64,000 nt of DNA, from NCBI RefSeq assembly GCF_002777975.1, contig NZ_NGVS01000025.1, positions 29,052 to 93,051 on the forward strand, in the 5' to 3' direction. Below the pieces are notes generated by a model. It was not told where the DNA came from. It did not search any database and worked only from the letters and a program-made list of their open reading frames with translations. Of this stretch, positions 1-9,037 are shown piece by piece (position 1 is the stretch's first letter; every line of letters begins with the position of its first letter). This DNA is from Shewanella carassii (GTDB lineage Bacteria; Pseudomonadota; Gammaproteobacteria; Enterobacterales; Shewanellaceae). A program made the position numbers and the translations under genes.

Positions 1-206
1 TGGGTCAACATTTCGTGATAGACAAACTCATCTTTCTCTGTGGTCTGGATGGCGCCATTGAGCGCCATGACCCGTCCCATAGCAGCATTTTCAAAAATGC
101 TCAGGTGCCACTGTTCGGTCTTTTGCTCGAACAGCACCTTTTCCACCTCAAAATACTGCCCGTATGCCGGATGCAGTGTCTCGTAGTAAATATTCTTGGC
201 TTGCAT
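1..206 (-). CDS. speE: Spermidine synthase, 5' end only (cut by window edge)
   Basis: Reading leftwards from an ATG at 204-206 gives 68 residues that follow the N-terminus of bacterial SpeE closely. It starts [19 protein letters not shown] and continues with the [24 protein letters not shown] stretch and YHEM. In the family this region is the N-terminal beta domain plus the start of the Q-T-x-E-x-D-E-F substrate/SAM-binding segment. SpeE transfers an aminopropyl group from decarboxylated SAM to putrescine. The catalytic Rossmann domain lies outside the window, so intactness cannot be judged. The gene is transcribed out of the window; speD is not seen upstream. Confidence 0.9.
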   Translation of the reverse strand, partial: MQAKNIYYETLHPAYGQYFEVEKVLFEQKTEQWHLSIFENAAMGRVMALNGAIQTTEKDEFVYHEMLT

Positions 207-684
207 TTAACCTAAAACTCTTGGTGTTGAATGTAAGGGTGGACAAATAACCCGTCCTCGGCAATTCCAAAACGAATGCCGAGTGAATGTATCGTCGTAG
301 ATGGACGACGGGCTCAGTTGGGACTATTGGCCTGTTCGCGGCCGGAATTGATGCGGATTAACGTGAGATGTTTCAAGCCGGTATTGTCATAGCTGACAAT
401 GGTTGAAAACCTGTGTTGTGGCACTTGGCGAACCAGTGCGGCAAATGAATGGCTGTGCATTAGCTAAAACCCTCTTAACCCCGTGTAAATGGTGCTTTGT
501 TCATTTACACGGTTAATGACTCGTGAACCATAATAACCCTGTTACTCACGTTTGCCTGTCAGGACTGAATGTACCTTCAAAACGGCGCAATTAAACCTTG
601 CTGTGCCCCATAATGCAAGCACGAATCACAGTTTATCCAAGGCTTTGAAATATAAACTACAGTTGCAATGTTCACCAATGCCAT
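207..684. other. Gene-free stretch with a strong hairpin
   Basis: No convincing coding sequence is seen between speE and the small reading frame ending at 685. It must hold the speE promoter and leader. The only clear structure is the inverted repeat at 475-517, listed separately. The rest is mixed, AT-rich towards 650-700. Confidence 0.5.
475..517. repeat. Long inverted repeat (hairpin)
   Basis: Arms CCGTGTAAATG (481-491) and CATTTACACGG (502-512) are perfectly complementary over 11 bp around a 10-nt loop. TTAAC and GTTAA extend the stem outside a 2-nt bulge. No T-run follows on either strand, so it is not a standard intrinsic terminator. It could be an operator or an RNA structure in the speE leader. 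Confidence 0.7.
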
Positions 685-945
685 TTAAGCTAGTTTTTTT
701 CGATTTATATCAATAAATTGAGCTTTGTAAGCCGATTTTATCTGTTCAAGATTTTTTAAATACTCAGGCTCCCTATTTTGATCGCCAGATACCGCTTCGG
801 GTACCTGGTTTGATTCAATGCCGCCCCTTGGGGAATTCGAGGGTGAAAACTCACCCTCAAACAAAGGATTGTTATCTTGAAACCTGGCGATTCGAGCGCA
901 AATCACGGCAGCTAAAAACGCCACCCAATTTAGCGAATTAATCAA
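685..945 (-). CDS. Possible small protein of unknown function
   Basis: An 86-codon frame starting at TTG (943-945) overlaps the last codons of the CoA-transferase B gene. A GGAA lies a few bases upstream of the TTG. The N-terminus is hydrophobic ([18 protein letters not shown]), followed by a polar, Pro/Ser/Asn-rich body and a lysine-rich end. No family is recognised. It may be a translationally coupled membrane-anchored peptide at the end of the operon or a chance frame; the TTG start and lack of recognisable homology keep confidence low. Confidence 0.25.
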   Translation of the reverse strand: MINSLNWVAFLAAVICARIARFQDNNPLFEGEFSPSNSPRGGIESNQVPEAVSGDQNREPEYLKNLEQIKSAYKAQFIDINRKKLA

Positions 946-1597
946 AGGTCATTTCCGGAACAGACTCGCCGCAATGCAGTCTGCCCGCCGTCCTGGCGCG
1001 GATCTCCTCAACAGTTACCCCCGGCGAGCGCTCCAGTAGATGAAAGCCGTCGTCACGGATCTCCAACAGTGCCAAGTCCGTCAGCACCCGCTTGATACAG
1101 TTAACCCCGGTCAGCGGCAGCGTACAGCGCTCAAGCAACTTGGACTCACCCTGTTTGCTGCAGTGCATCATGGTACATATGATGTTGGCCGCACCGGCCA
1201 CCAGATCCATGGCGCCGCCCATCCCTTTGACCATCTTGCCCGGGATCATCCAACTGGCAATATTGCCCTGTTGATCCACCTCCATCGCCCCCAACACTGT
1301 GAGATCCACATGCCCGCCCCTTATCATGGCAAAGCTCAGGGCCGAGTCGAAAATCGCCGCGCCTTTGACCGCAGTGACCGTCTCCTTACCGGCATTGATC
1401 ATGTCGGCATCTATCTTTTCCTCCAACGGAAACGGCCCCATTCCCAACAGACCATTTTCCGAGTGCAGCATCACCTCTATCCCGGGTGGCAGGTAGTTGG
1501 CTACCAGAGTGGGAATGCCTATGCCCAGATTGACATAATCACCGTCACGGATCTCTCTGGCGACCCGCATAGCCATCTGTTCGCGACTCAACGCCAT
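938..1597 (-). CDS. scoB: 3-oxoacid CoA-transferase subunit B
   Basis: The 219-residue protein has the family I CoA-transferase beta-subunit features: [11 protein letters not shown] near residues 25-35 and the SENG motif at 46-49, whose Glu47 is the expected catalytic residue that forms the glutamyl-CoA intermediate. With subunit A it transfers CoA from succinyl-CoA (or another donor) to acetoacetate. It is the last well-supported gene of the operon, 15 bp after scoA. Length is normal for the family. AtoA-type acetate donors cannot be excluded from sequence alone; neighbouring 3-hydroxybutyrate dehydrogenase favours acetoacetate as the substrate. Confidence 0.93.
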   Translation of the reverse strand: MALSREQMAMRVAREIRDGDYVNLGIGIPTLVANYLPPGIEVMLHSENGLLGMGPFPLEEKIDADMINAGKETVTAVKGAAIFDSALSFAMIRGGHVDLTVLGAMEVDQQGNIASWMIPGKMVKGMGGAMDLVAGAANIICTMMHCSKQGESKLLERCTLPLTGVNCIKRVLTDLALLEIRDDGFHLLERSPGVTVEEIRARTAGRLHCGESVPEMTFD

Positions 1598-1612
1598 AAT
1601 GCTGTTCTCCTG

Positions 1613-2314
1613 TTAGCTGGACCGAAAGGTGCGCTTTTCGATGCGTTTTTCAAACTGTCCCTGCACCAGGCGATCGACAAAAATCCCCGGCGTATGAATT
1701 TGTGATGGCGGCAGGCTGCCGGGCTCGACTATCTCTTCGGCCTCTACCACGGTTATCTTGCCCGCCATCGCTGCCAAGGGGTTGAAGTTCATCGCGGTGT
1801 GGCGATAGATGCAGTTGCCCTGCCAATCAGCCTTCCAGGCGCGAACCAGCGCAAAGTCGGCGACTATGCCGCGCTCCAGCAGATACTCCCGGCCTTCGAA
1901 ATGTTCACTGGGTTTGCCCTCGGCCACCGGAGTACCGACTCCCGTGGCCGTGTAAAACGCCGGTATCCCGGCGCCGCCGGCGCGGATCCGCTCGGCCAGA
2001 GTGCCCTGTGGTACCAACTCCACCTCCAGCTCACCAGTCATCATCAATTGCTCAAATAGGGCATTTTCACCCACGTATGACGCCACCATCTTGCGAATTT
2101 GGCGGTTTTGCAGCAACAGCCCAAGACCGAAGTCGTCGACGCCACAGTTGTTGGACACCAGCTCCAGATCACGCACCTCTCTGCGCACCAACTCGGCTAT
2201 CAAGCCCTCGGGAATGCCACAAAGGCCAAAGCCTCCGGCAATGATCCGCATCTCATGGGTTATCCCCTCCAATGCCTGTTCATGACTGGCAACCCTTTTA
2301 TCCAACCCGGCCAT
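1613..2314 (-). CDS. scoA: 3-oxoacid CoA-transferase subunit A
   Basis: A 233-residue family I CoA-transferase alpha subunit, with the glycine-rich GGFGLCGIPEGLI signature at about residues 27-39 and the SNNCGVDDFGLGLLL segment after it. It pairs with the product of the gene 15 bp downstream to form the heteromeric enzyme that activates acetoacetate to acetoacetyl-CoA. It lies 30 bp downstream of the hydroxybutyrate dehydrogenase on the same strand, so co-transcription is likely. Cytoplasmic; no signal sequence. Confidence 0.93.
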   Translation of the reverse strand: MAGLDKRVASHEQALEGITHEMRIIAGGFGLCGIPEGLIAELVRREVRDLELVSNNCGVDDFGLGLLLQNRQIRKMVASYVGENALFEQLMMTGELEVELVPQGTLAERIRAGGAGIPAFYTATGVGTPVAEGKPSEHFEGREYLLERGIVADFALVRAWKADWQGNCIYRHTAMNFNPLAAMAGKITVVEAEEIVEPGSLPPSQIHTPGIFVDRLVQGQFEKRIEKRTFRSS

Positions 2315-2344
2315 AGTGATTCTCCTGTGTCAGCCTCTCTTGCC

Positions 2345-3115
2345 TTATTGCGCGGTCCAGCCACCGTCCAGCACCAGCGTCTGGGCGGTAATGTTGCGCG
2401 CCGCCGGTGCCATCAAAAACGCTACCGAATGCACGATTTCATCGACGCCGATAAACGCCTTCTTCGGCATGGGGGACAGCATGATGTTGTCGATAACCTC
2501 TTGCTCGCTCATGCGGTGCTCCCTTGCCTGGGACGCTATCTGCGCCTCCACCAGCGGTGTTTTCACATAAGCTGGGCAAATCGTGTTGACGGTAATGTCC
2601 CAGTCGGCGTTTTCCAGCGCCACTACCTTGCTCAGCCCCAGCAAACCGTGTTTGGCGGCCACATAGGCCGACTTGTACCTGGATGCCACCAGTGCATGGA
2701 TAGAGCCGATATTGATGATGCGGCCAAAGTTGCGCTCCCGCATTCCCGGCAGCAATGCCTTGCAAAGCATCGCCGGGCCGGTGAGCATCACCTGTTGCAG
2801 CAGTTGCCACTTCTCGGCCGGAAAGGCGTCGAGGCGCGCCACATGCTGCAGTCCGGCATTGTTGATGAGCACATCCACTTCAATGTCAGCCAGTTGCTCT
2901 GTCAGCGCTTCAATGGCCCGGGGGTCGGCGACATTGAGCCCAAGGCCCAAGCAGTTGCCGCCGGCTTGATTAAGCGTGTTGGCGGCCAGTATCGCCCGCT
3001 CAGGGTCGAGATCGCTCAGCAATATCCTGTGGCCAAAGGCCGCCAGCTCAGTGGCAATCGCCAGGCCGATACCGCTGGCCGCGCCGGTGATCAATACGGT
3101 TTTAGGGTCTTTCAT
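2345..3115 (-). CDS. bdhA: 3-hydroxybutyrate dehydrogenase (SDR family)
   Basis: A 256-residue classical short-chain dehydrogenase. Visible motifs are TGAASGIG at residues 10-17 (NAD-binding), NNAG at 85-88, Ser138, and the catalytic YVAAK at 151-155. The pattern and neighbours (3-oxoacid CoA-transferase A/B downstream, GntP permease upstream) point to oxidation of D-3-hydroxybutyrate to acetoacetate with NAD+. The segment KTPLVEAQIASQARE after the active site fits the substrate-loop region seen in bacterial 3-hydroxybutyrate dehydrogenases. SDR substrate calls from motif alone are weak; the operon carries the assignment. Confidence 0.88.
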   Translation of the reverse strand: MKDPKTVLITGAASGIGLAIATELAAFGHRILLSDLDPERAILAANTLNQAGGNCLGLGLNVADPRAIEALTEQLADIEVDVLINNAGLQHVARLDAFPAEKWQLLQQVMLTGPAMLCKALLPGMRERNFGRIINIGSIHALVASRYKSAYVAAKHGLLGLSKVVALENADWDITVNTICPAYVKTPLVEAQIASQAREHRMSEQEVIDNIMLSPMPKKAFIGVDEIVHSVAFLMAPAARNITAQTLVLDGGWTAQ

Positions 3116-3151
3116 ACAGGCTCCTTAAATTACGCCCTGCGGCGGCTTGAC

Positions 3152-4390
3152 TCAGTCCGCCAGAAATGCACGGATTTCATCACTCTTGCTCTGAATGGAG
3201 AACAAGCCATCGAGATGGCCCCAGGGGCCTTTAATTTCACTTATCTCTACCTCTTTACCCAGTTCCTTCAGGGTGGCGGCCATCTGCCTCACCCTCTGGG
3301 GCCGCAGCAGCAGATCGCCACTGGCGGGCAGCAACAGGCTCTTGGCCTTTATCTTGGCCAAGGCGGGTTTCAGCTCGCCCCCTTGCCAATCGGCACTGAA
3401 CAGTTGCGAGGCCCGTACCAGATACAGTACATGGTTGGCATCCTGCAATGCCGCCCTGGCCCCGGCGCGCTGTTGCAAGATCTGGCTGATTTGCGGCAGC
3501 GTGCGAATATCCGCCAGCGCGGCTTTGTCGGCGACAGTGAAATCCTTGAAGCTGGCCAGATAAGCCTCCGGCGCCATTGCATCCTGGGTGATATTGAGCA
3601 GCGCCGCGGTCAGCCCTGCCACCGGGGGCGTCTTGCCGTAGTAGTCGCCGCCGCGCCAGTTGGGATCCAGCCGGATAGGCAGGGCCCATTTTTCTAGTGC
3701 CGGTACGCTCCAGGCATCCATGCTGTCGGCGCCGATAACATGAATGAGCCGCTCGACTCTATCCGGGTAACTCACCGCCCAATCTAGCGCCTGAAATGAC
3801 CCCATGGAGGCACCCATCACCGCATGGAGTTTTTCAATGCCGAGACTCTCCAGCAGCAAGCGCTGCACCTCTACGAAGTCATGAATGGTCACCACGGGGA
3901 AATCCAATCCCCAGGGTTTGCCGGTTTCAGGGTTGATGCTGGCAGGCCCTGTGGTGATGGTATGACCGTCGTGCACATTGGCGTTGACCAGAGTGTCGGC
4001 GCTGACAACAAAGAAGCGATTGGTATCTATCGCCTTGCCCGGCCCGATGATGGCGTCCCAATAGCCACTCTGGGGATCAGACTCGGCGTACTTGCCGGCG
4101 GCGTGGGAATTACCGGAAAAGAAATGAGTGATCAGTATGACATTGTCCTTGGCCGCATTGAGACTGCCGTAGCTTTCCCAGCCGACGGTCACACTGGGCA
4201 ACACTTTGCCCGATACTGTGCGAAACTCAGTGGTGGTAAACGACTTTTTCTCCACCAGCACAGGCTGGGCGGTTGCTTTCAAGGACGAAGCCGCCGTGGC
4301 AGAAACGGACTCGGCCGAAGCCGGAGCACTGGCTTGGGCAACCCCAAGCAGCGCCGCAAACATGCAGGATGCAAATAACTTCATATTCAC
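3152..4390 (-). CDS. Exported alpha/beta hydrolase of the MetX-like family
   Basis: The 412-residue protein has a signal peptide (charged MNMK, hydrophobic LFASCMFAALLGVAQA, likely cleavage after an Ala-x-Ala near residue 26). A MetX-like alpha/beta hydrolase fold follows. The nucleophile elbow GASMGS places Ser195; an Asp in PASGDLLLRP (about 355) and His in GPWGHLDG (about 393) can complete the triad. MetX enzymes acylate homoserine in the cytoplasm; an exported copy inside a 3-hydroxybutyrate operon is unlikely to do that. I infer an envelope esterase or transacylase, possibly acting on hydroxyacid esters. It sits 36 bp upstream of bdhA and 3 bp after the GntP gene. Confidence 0.8.
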   Translation of the reverse strand: MNMKLFASCMFAALLGVAQASAPASAESVSATAASSLKATAQPVLVEKKSFTTTEFRTVSGKVLPSVTVGWESYGSLNAAKDNVILITHFFSGNSHAAGKYAESDPQSGYWDAIIGPGKAIDTNRFFVVSADTLVNANVHDGHTITTGPASINPETGKPWGLDFPVVTIHDFVEVQRLLLESLGIEKLHAVMGASMGSFQALDWAVSYPDRVERLIHVIGADSMDAWSVPALEKWALPIRLDPNWRGGDYYGKTPPVAGLTAALLNITQDAMAPEAYLASFKDFTVADKAALADIRTLPQISQILQQRAGARAALQDANHVLYLVRASQLFSADWQGGELKPALAKIKAKSLLLPASGDLLLRPQRVRQMAATLKELGKEVEISEIKGPWGHLDGLFSIQSKSDEIRAFLAD

Positions 4391-4393
4391 CTC

Positions 4394-5692
4394 TTAAAAC
4401 CAAATAAACAGAGCCAGTGCCAGCGCGACACCGATAAGGGGCAGCAGGGTCGTCAGCGCCGCCATCGCCCAATAGGCGCGCTTGTGGGTTTCCTTACAGA
4501 TGGCGCGAATGGTGGTAACCACATAACCGTTATGGGGCAAGGTATCCAAAGCACCGGAAGAGATAGCCACCACTCGATGCAACTGATCAGGGTTCACCCC
4601 CATATCCAGATAATGGGGCGCCACCAAAGGCAGGGCTATCGCCTGGCCGCCACTGGCAGAGCCGGTAAGGCCGGCGATTACGCTCACCGCCACCGCAGCC
4701 CCCAACAGCTCATTGCCCGGCATATTGGTCATCACCTCAACCGCGGTGGCAAAGGCGGTCGATGATTTGGCGACGGCGCCAAAGCCGACCACGGCGCTGG
4801 TATTGCCTATGGCCACCAGTGCGCCTGTGGTGCCGTCGTTGACCGCCCGTCCCAGATGATGAAAATGGCGGAAGTTGATTAACATCAGCGTCAACACTCC
4901 ACCGAGCAAGGCAACTATCAGGGCATTTTGTGCCAGGGTATCGTGCAGCCAAAAGGAGATAACCAGCACCACAATGAGAGGGATCACCCCTGTGATGGGA
5001 TGGGGCAGATCCCGCTCCGGCACTTCAGGATCATCACTGCGCGCCTCGAAACGCTCGCCTCTGGCGATGGCTCGGTTAATCATCCACTTGAGCCAAAAAT
5101 AACCGCTGACCGCCATAAACAGGGCCACCACCAGGCTCACTTCCCAGGCAGCCCAGGGAGAGGTATTGAGGTATTTGATCGGGATCCAGTTCTGGATCTC
5201 AGGCGAACCGGCCGAGGTCATGGTGAAAGTCACCGAGCCCAATGCCAACGCAGCCGGAATAAAGCGCCGCGGCAGATTGGCGTCCTTGAACAGCCCCAGC
5301 GCCATGGGATAGACGGAAAATGCGACAATAAATACGCTGACGCCGCCATAGGTCAACACGGCACAGGCGGCGACCACTGCCAGCACCGCATAGCGGATCC
5401 CGAGTTTCCCCACAATAAAATGCGCCACCGCATCGGCCGCGCCGGTATCTTCCATAAACTTGCCGAACAGAGAGCCCAGCAAAAACATAAAGAACCAGGA
5501 CGCCAGAAAGCCGGAAAAACCGCCCATATAGGCACTGACAAAGTCAGCCCCCGAGGCATCAAATAATGGAATATGGTTGCTCAGCGCCACCAAGGCCGCG
5601 CACAGTGGCGCGGCGACAAACAGGTTGACACCTCTGAGTGTCAAAATAATCAGCAGCAGTAAGCCACCGAAGAGTCCCAGCATACTCAACAT
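4394..5692 (-). CDS. GntP-family permease (probable 3-hydroxybutyrate or hydroxyacid transporter)
   Basis: A polytopic membrane protein of about 432 residues with many hydrophobic helices and the GntP-type motif SGSASGGQAIALPLV near the end. I place the start at the ATG at 5690-5692 (MLSMLGLFGGLLLLI), which has AAGAGA a few bases upstream. The frame stays open to 5881, but the extra 63 residues are not needed for the fold. GntP members import gluconate and other hydroxy- or ketoacids with protons. The downstream genes make 3-hydroxybutyrate/acetoacetate the most likely substrate. First gene of the operon, divergent from the TonB receptor. Confidence 0.88.
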   Translation of the reverse strand: MLSMLGLFGGLLLLIILTLRGVNLFVAAPLCAALVALSNHIPLFDASGADFVSAYMGGFSGFLASWFFMFLLGSLFGKFMEDTGAADAVAHFIVGKLGIRYAVLAVVAACAVLTYGGVSVFIVAFSVYPMALGLFKDANLPRRFIPAALALGSVTFTMTSAGSPEIQNWIPIKYLNTSPWAAWEVSLVVALFMAVSGYFWLKWMINRAIARGERFEARSDDPEVPERDLPHPITGVIPLIVVLVISFWLHDTLAQNALIVALLGGVLTLMLINFRHFHHLGRAVNDGTTGALVAIGNTSAVVGFGAVAKSSTAFATAVEVMTNMPGNELLGAAVAVSVIAGLTGSASGGQAIALPLVAPHYLDMGVNPDQLHRVVAISSGALDTLPHNGYVVTTIRAICKETHKRAYWAMAALTTLLPLIGVALALALFIWF

Positions 5693-5981
5693 AAGCCCAT
5701 CTCTTGTTGTTGGCCGCCCTATTCCGGCGCCGCAAATTTGCAGCGATTGACCAGGCGTCATTGTTAATTTTTTGCAACCAATTTTTGCAACCAAGAGAGT
5801 GACAAGCAAAAGCCGGATTGAACATAACACCATAGTGCTATACACAAAATAACCAATAAATTTCAAACCATTAAATAACACTGTACTAAGGTGCTAATTC
5901 CCTTCCGCTTCCTTTGCTCTAGAGTAAACGCCGAAGTGTTAACAAAAACAAAACAAACAAAACAGCAAAAAGGACTTAATC
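5693..5981. promoter_or_regulatory. Divergent promoter region, GntP operon / TonB receptor
   Basis: This interval separates two divergent transcription units and must hold both promoters. It is AT-rich between 5755 and 5885 and again at 5935-5970. I did not find a confident -35/-10 pair or a Fur-type palindrome, so the receptor does not look iron-regulated from sequence. Confidence 0.5.
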
Positions 5982-8261
5982 ATGAGTCAAGCCAAGATCC
6001 CCTACTCTCTGCTGGCACTGGCCATCGCTTCGGCATTGACGCCGATAGCGGCTCAGGCAGAAGAAACCAACAATAAGGGCGAGCTGGAACGTATTGAAGT
6101 CACCGCCAGACGCACAGTGGAAAACCTGCAGGAAGTACCGGTCGCCGTCACCTCAGTCAGTGAGGCCGAGCTTAATGAGCGCGGTATTACCGTGGTGACC
6201 GAAGTGCAGCAGTTCTCCCCCAATACCACGCTGCAGGCGAGTCGGGGAACCAACTCCACCATGACCGCCTTTATTCGCGGCGTGGGCCAGCAGGACCCGC
6301 TCTGGGGTTATGAGCCCGGCGTCGGTATCTATGTGGATGATATCTATATCGCCCGCCCACAAGGGGCGGTGCTGGATCTGCTGGATGTGCAGCAGATAGA
6401 GATACTGCGCGGCCCTCAGGGTACGCTTTACGGCAAGAACACCATAGGCGGTGCGGTCAAGTATGTGACCAAGGTGATGTCCGGCGATCCCCAGCTGAAT
6501 ATTCAGGGCTCCTACGGCAGCTTTAATCAGAAAGATCTCAAGCTCACCGGCCAGTATCCGTTGATAGACGAGCAGCTGTATCTGGGCTTTGGCTATGCCA
6601 ACCTCAACCGCGATGGTTTCGGTGAGTTTTTGACCTCGGCCGAGCCGAACCAGGACAAAGAGAATTACAACAAAGATCTCAGTGCCATGCGGCTCACCCT
6701 GGAGTATCACCCGACAGACTCACTGTTTTTCCGCCTCGCCTGGGATAAAACAGACGATAAATCCAACGCCAAGGGCGGTTATCGCCTGCTGCCGAGTCTG
6801 CTGACCAATGCCCCGGTACCGGACAGCAAGTTTGACTCCTACACCAGTCTGCCCACCTGGAACGAGGTGGACCTCGAAGGTTGGAGCTTCACCGGCAGCT
6901 GGGACATAAACCACTCAACGCAGCTGAAATATATTGCGGCCAGAAGAGAGAGTTACTCACCCACCAACATAGATTTCGACAACACCTCGCTGCAAATTTT
7001 CGACGTACCGGCCATCTATGACGACGAGCAAACCACCCATGAGCTGCAGCTGCATCACAGCGGCGACAACTACAAGCTGGTGTCCGGTCTTTACTACTAT
7101 GATGCCGAGTCCTGCGGCCAGTTTCAGGCGATTCTCGAAGAGCTTGGAAAGGCGCTCAACGCCCCTGGGCTGACCCGTGAAGTGAGCGGCTGCTCTAACT
7201 CCACCAGCAAGGCGGCCTACATTCAGGGCAGCGTAGATTTGAGTGACAACTGGTCCATGACCCTGGGGCTCAGATACACCCAGGACGAAAAGCAAGCCTA
7301 TGTCCGCAACGGCCTGATATTTGATACCGTCTATCCCGAATCCGGCTGGGTGCCGGGCTATGTCCGTCCCGAAGGCGACTTGGTGCCCTTGGTATTGGAC
7401 GACAGTGAAGACTGGTCCAAGCTGACCCCAAGAGTCGGGGTGGAATACCAGTACTCGGATGACATCATGTTCTTTGCCAGTTACGCCCAGGGCTTCAAGT
7501 CCGGCACCTTTAATCCCAGGGCCGAAAGCGCCGAGCCGGCGGCAGATCCTGAAACCGTTGACAGCTTCGAGCTGGGGATGAAGAGCGAATGGGGCCGCAA
7601 CTTAAGGGCCAACCTGACCCTGTTCAGCCTGGATCATAAGGACAGGCAGTATATCTCTGTTTTGCCGGGCGACACGGCCGCCGATCTCAATCAGCGCCTG
7701 GGTAACATAGGCTCTTCGGAGGCACGTGGCGCCGAGCTTGAGATGACCTGGGTGGCCACAGACGCGCTGAACTTTGACCTGGCGGTGGGCTATATCGATG
7801 CGGAATTCAGTGAAGTGTTCGATACCGACCCTGCCACGGGTGAAACTTTCGACAAGTCGGACAGATTTACCATAGCCAATACCCCGGATCTCACCTTTAA
7901 CCTGGGTTTCACCTATCGTCTCTATGCCGATATCGGTGAGTTTGTCTTTAACGGCAACTATTACTATCGCGGTGACTATGTGCTGTTTGAGGAAGACAGC
8001 CTGCTAACCCAGGACGCCTACGGCCTGTTGAATCTGGGGATCACCTGGTATAGCAATGACGGCAGCTGGTATGCCGGCCTCTATGGCAAAAACCTCACCG
8101 ATGAAGAGTACCTTATCGGCGGCTATCAGTTTGTCACCCCGGATCCGAGCGATCCGACAGATGTCAGCAAGTACACCCCAGGACTCGGTGGCGACAACAC
8201 CCTGATTGGTTATTACGGCGATCCACGTACAGTGACCCTGACGGTAGGCTACCGCTTTTAA
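5982..8261 (+). CDS. TonB-dependent outer-membrane receptor
   Basis: The 759-residue protein has a signal peptide (cleavage probably after AAQA near residue 26) and an IEVTARR TonB-box-like segment. A plug domain follows, containing RGPQGTLYGKNTIGGAVKYVT, the hallmark of TonB receptors of the CirA/FecA-like broad family. The rest is a 22-strand-type barrel ending in VGYRF with the C-terminal aromatic. It imports a ligand across the outer membrane using TonB energy. The ligand is unknown. Its position divergent from a ketone-body operon, and the missing Fur box, suggest a carbon substrate rather than a siderophore. Start ATG is preceded by AAAAAGGA. A palindromic terminator follows at 8275. 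Confidence 0.92.
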   Translation: MSQAKIPYSLLALAIASALTPIAAQAEETNNKGELERIEVTARRTVENLQEVPVAVTSVSEAELNERGITVVTEVQQFSPNTTLQASRGTNSTMTAFIRGVGQQDPLWGYEPGVGIYVDDIYIARPQGAVLDLLDVQQIEILRGPQGTLYGKNTIGGAVKYVTKVMSGDPQLNIQGSYGSFNQKDLKLTGQYPLIDEQLYLGFGYANLNRDGFGEFLTSAEPNQDKENYNKDLSAMRLTLEYHPTDSLFFRLAWDKTDDKSNAKGGYRLLPSLLTNAPVPDSKFDSYTSLPTWNEVDLEGWSFTGSWDINHSTQLKYIAARRESYSPTNIDFDNTSLQIFDVPAIYDDEQTTHELQLHHSGDNYKLVSGLYYYDAESCGQFQAILEELGKALNAPGLTREVSGCSNSTSKAAYIQGSVDLSDNWSMTLGLRYTQDEKQAYVRNGLIFDTVYPESGWVPGYVRPEGDLVPLVLDDSEDWSKLTPRVGVEYQYSDDIMFFASYAQGFKSGTFNPRAESAEPAADPETVDSFELGMKSEWGRNLRANLTLFSLDHKDRQYISVLPGDTAADLNQRLGNIGSSEARGAELEMTWVATDALNFDLAVGYIDAEFSEVFDTDPATGETFDKSDRFTIANTPDLTFNLGFTYRLYADIGEFVFNGNYYYRGDYVLFEEDSLLTQDAYGLLNLGITWYSNDGSWYAGLYGKNLTDEEYLIGGYQFVTPDPSDPTDVSKYTPGLGGDNTLIGYYGDPRTVTLTVGYRF

Positions 8262-8274
8262 TCAGTGCCCCGAA

Positions 8275-8305
8275 CAAGGCTTACCCTAGGGTAAGCCTTG
8301 TTTTT
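8275..8305 (+). terminator. Intrinsic terminator after the TonB receptor
   Basis: A perfect 26-bp palindrome (arms CAAGGCTTACCCT and AGGGTAAGCCTTG, no spare loop bases) is followed by TTTTT. It lies 13 bp after the receptor stop codon. Confidence 0.9.
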
Positions 8306-8349
8306 ATTGATACTTTACCGTATAAAATTTGAAACCCGGAGCCCTTAGG

Positions 8350-8994
8350 ATGAGTCTGGTGAAAGCCATAATTGCCGATGATCACCCGCTGTTTCGCAGC
8401 GCCCTCAAGCAAGCCGCCGCCTGCGTATTGGATGAAGCACAGATACGCGAATGCGCCGATCTCGAGGGGTTATTTGAGCTGCTCGGGCGACACAGTGAAA
8501 CTGAGCTGGTGTTTCTCGACCTCGGCATTCCAGGAGCCAATGGTTTGCAGGGACTGTCGCAACTGCGCAATCAATACCCGGATGTGTTGATCATCATGGT
8601 GTCGGCCACCGAAGCACCGGCGATTATGCAGCAAGCCATCGCCCTGGGCGCTTCGGCCTATGTGCCCAAGTCCTCGCCGCTGGAGCGGATATCCGAAGCC
8701 ATCGCCGAGGTGCTCAATGGCGAAACCTGGCTACCGGCGGATTTGGCGCTGGAAACTCTGGACGCCGATGACGAGCAGACGGACTTTGCCAGAAATCTAG
8801 AAAAACTGACGCCGCAACAATACAAGGTGCTGGCGATGATAGCCGATGGTCTGCTCAATAAGCAGATAGCTTATGAAATGCAGGTGCAGGAAACCACGGT
8901 CAAGCAGCATGTATCGGCCATTCTGCGCAAGCTCGGCCTCAACAACCGAACCCAGGCCGGTATCCGCTATAACCAGCTCAGCCGCCCCGAATAA
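8350..8994 (+). CDS. crbR: LuxR-type response regulator, CrbR-like
   Basis: A 214-residue NarL/FixJ response regulator. The receiver domain (residues 1-120) has IIADDHPLF with the acidic pair at 10-11, phosphoacceptor Asp57 in LVFLDLGIPG, and a Lys in VPKSS. A LuxR helix-turn-helix follows (LTPQQYKVLAMIADGLLNKQIA through TVKQHVSAILRKLGL). The start is the ATG at 8350 with GGAG upstream; a TTG 21 bp earlier is in frame. The convergent gene encodes an SLC5-type hybrid kinase, the arrangement of the CrbS/CrbR pair that controls acetyl-CoA synthetase (acetate switch) in Vibrio and relatives. The symbol rests on that pairing and not on a targeted comparison. Confidence 0.82.
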   Translation: MSLVKAIIADDHPLFRSALKQAAACVLDEAQIRECADLEGLFELLGRHSETELVFLDLGIPGANGLQGLSQLRNQYPDVLIIMVSATEAPAIMQQAIALGASAYVPKSSPLERISEAIAEVLNGETWLPADLALETLDADDEQTDFARNLEKLTPQQYKVLAMIADGLLNKQIAYEMQVQETTVKQHVSAILRKLGLNNRTQAGIRYNQLSRPE

Positions 8995-9037
8995 CGGTTT
9001 CCCCTTCCCCACAAAGCGCCTTATTTAAAAGCGCGCC

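Noticed and set aside
2099..3697. A 532-codon plus-strand open frame opposite scoA, bdhA and the hydrolase
   Set aside because: It is antisense to three well-supported genes with conserved motifs, has no recognisable domain and a His/Gln/Arg-rich composition typical of shadow frames.
3152..4390. Calling the exported hydrolase homoserine O-acetyltransferase (metX)
   Set aside because: The export signal and the ketone-body operon context contradict a methionine-synthesis role.
5693..5981. Fur regulation of the TonB receptor
   Set aside because: No sequence in this gap approaches the 7-1-7 Fur repeat found at 49202.
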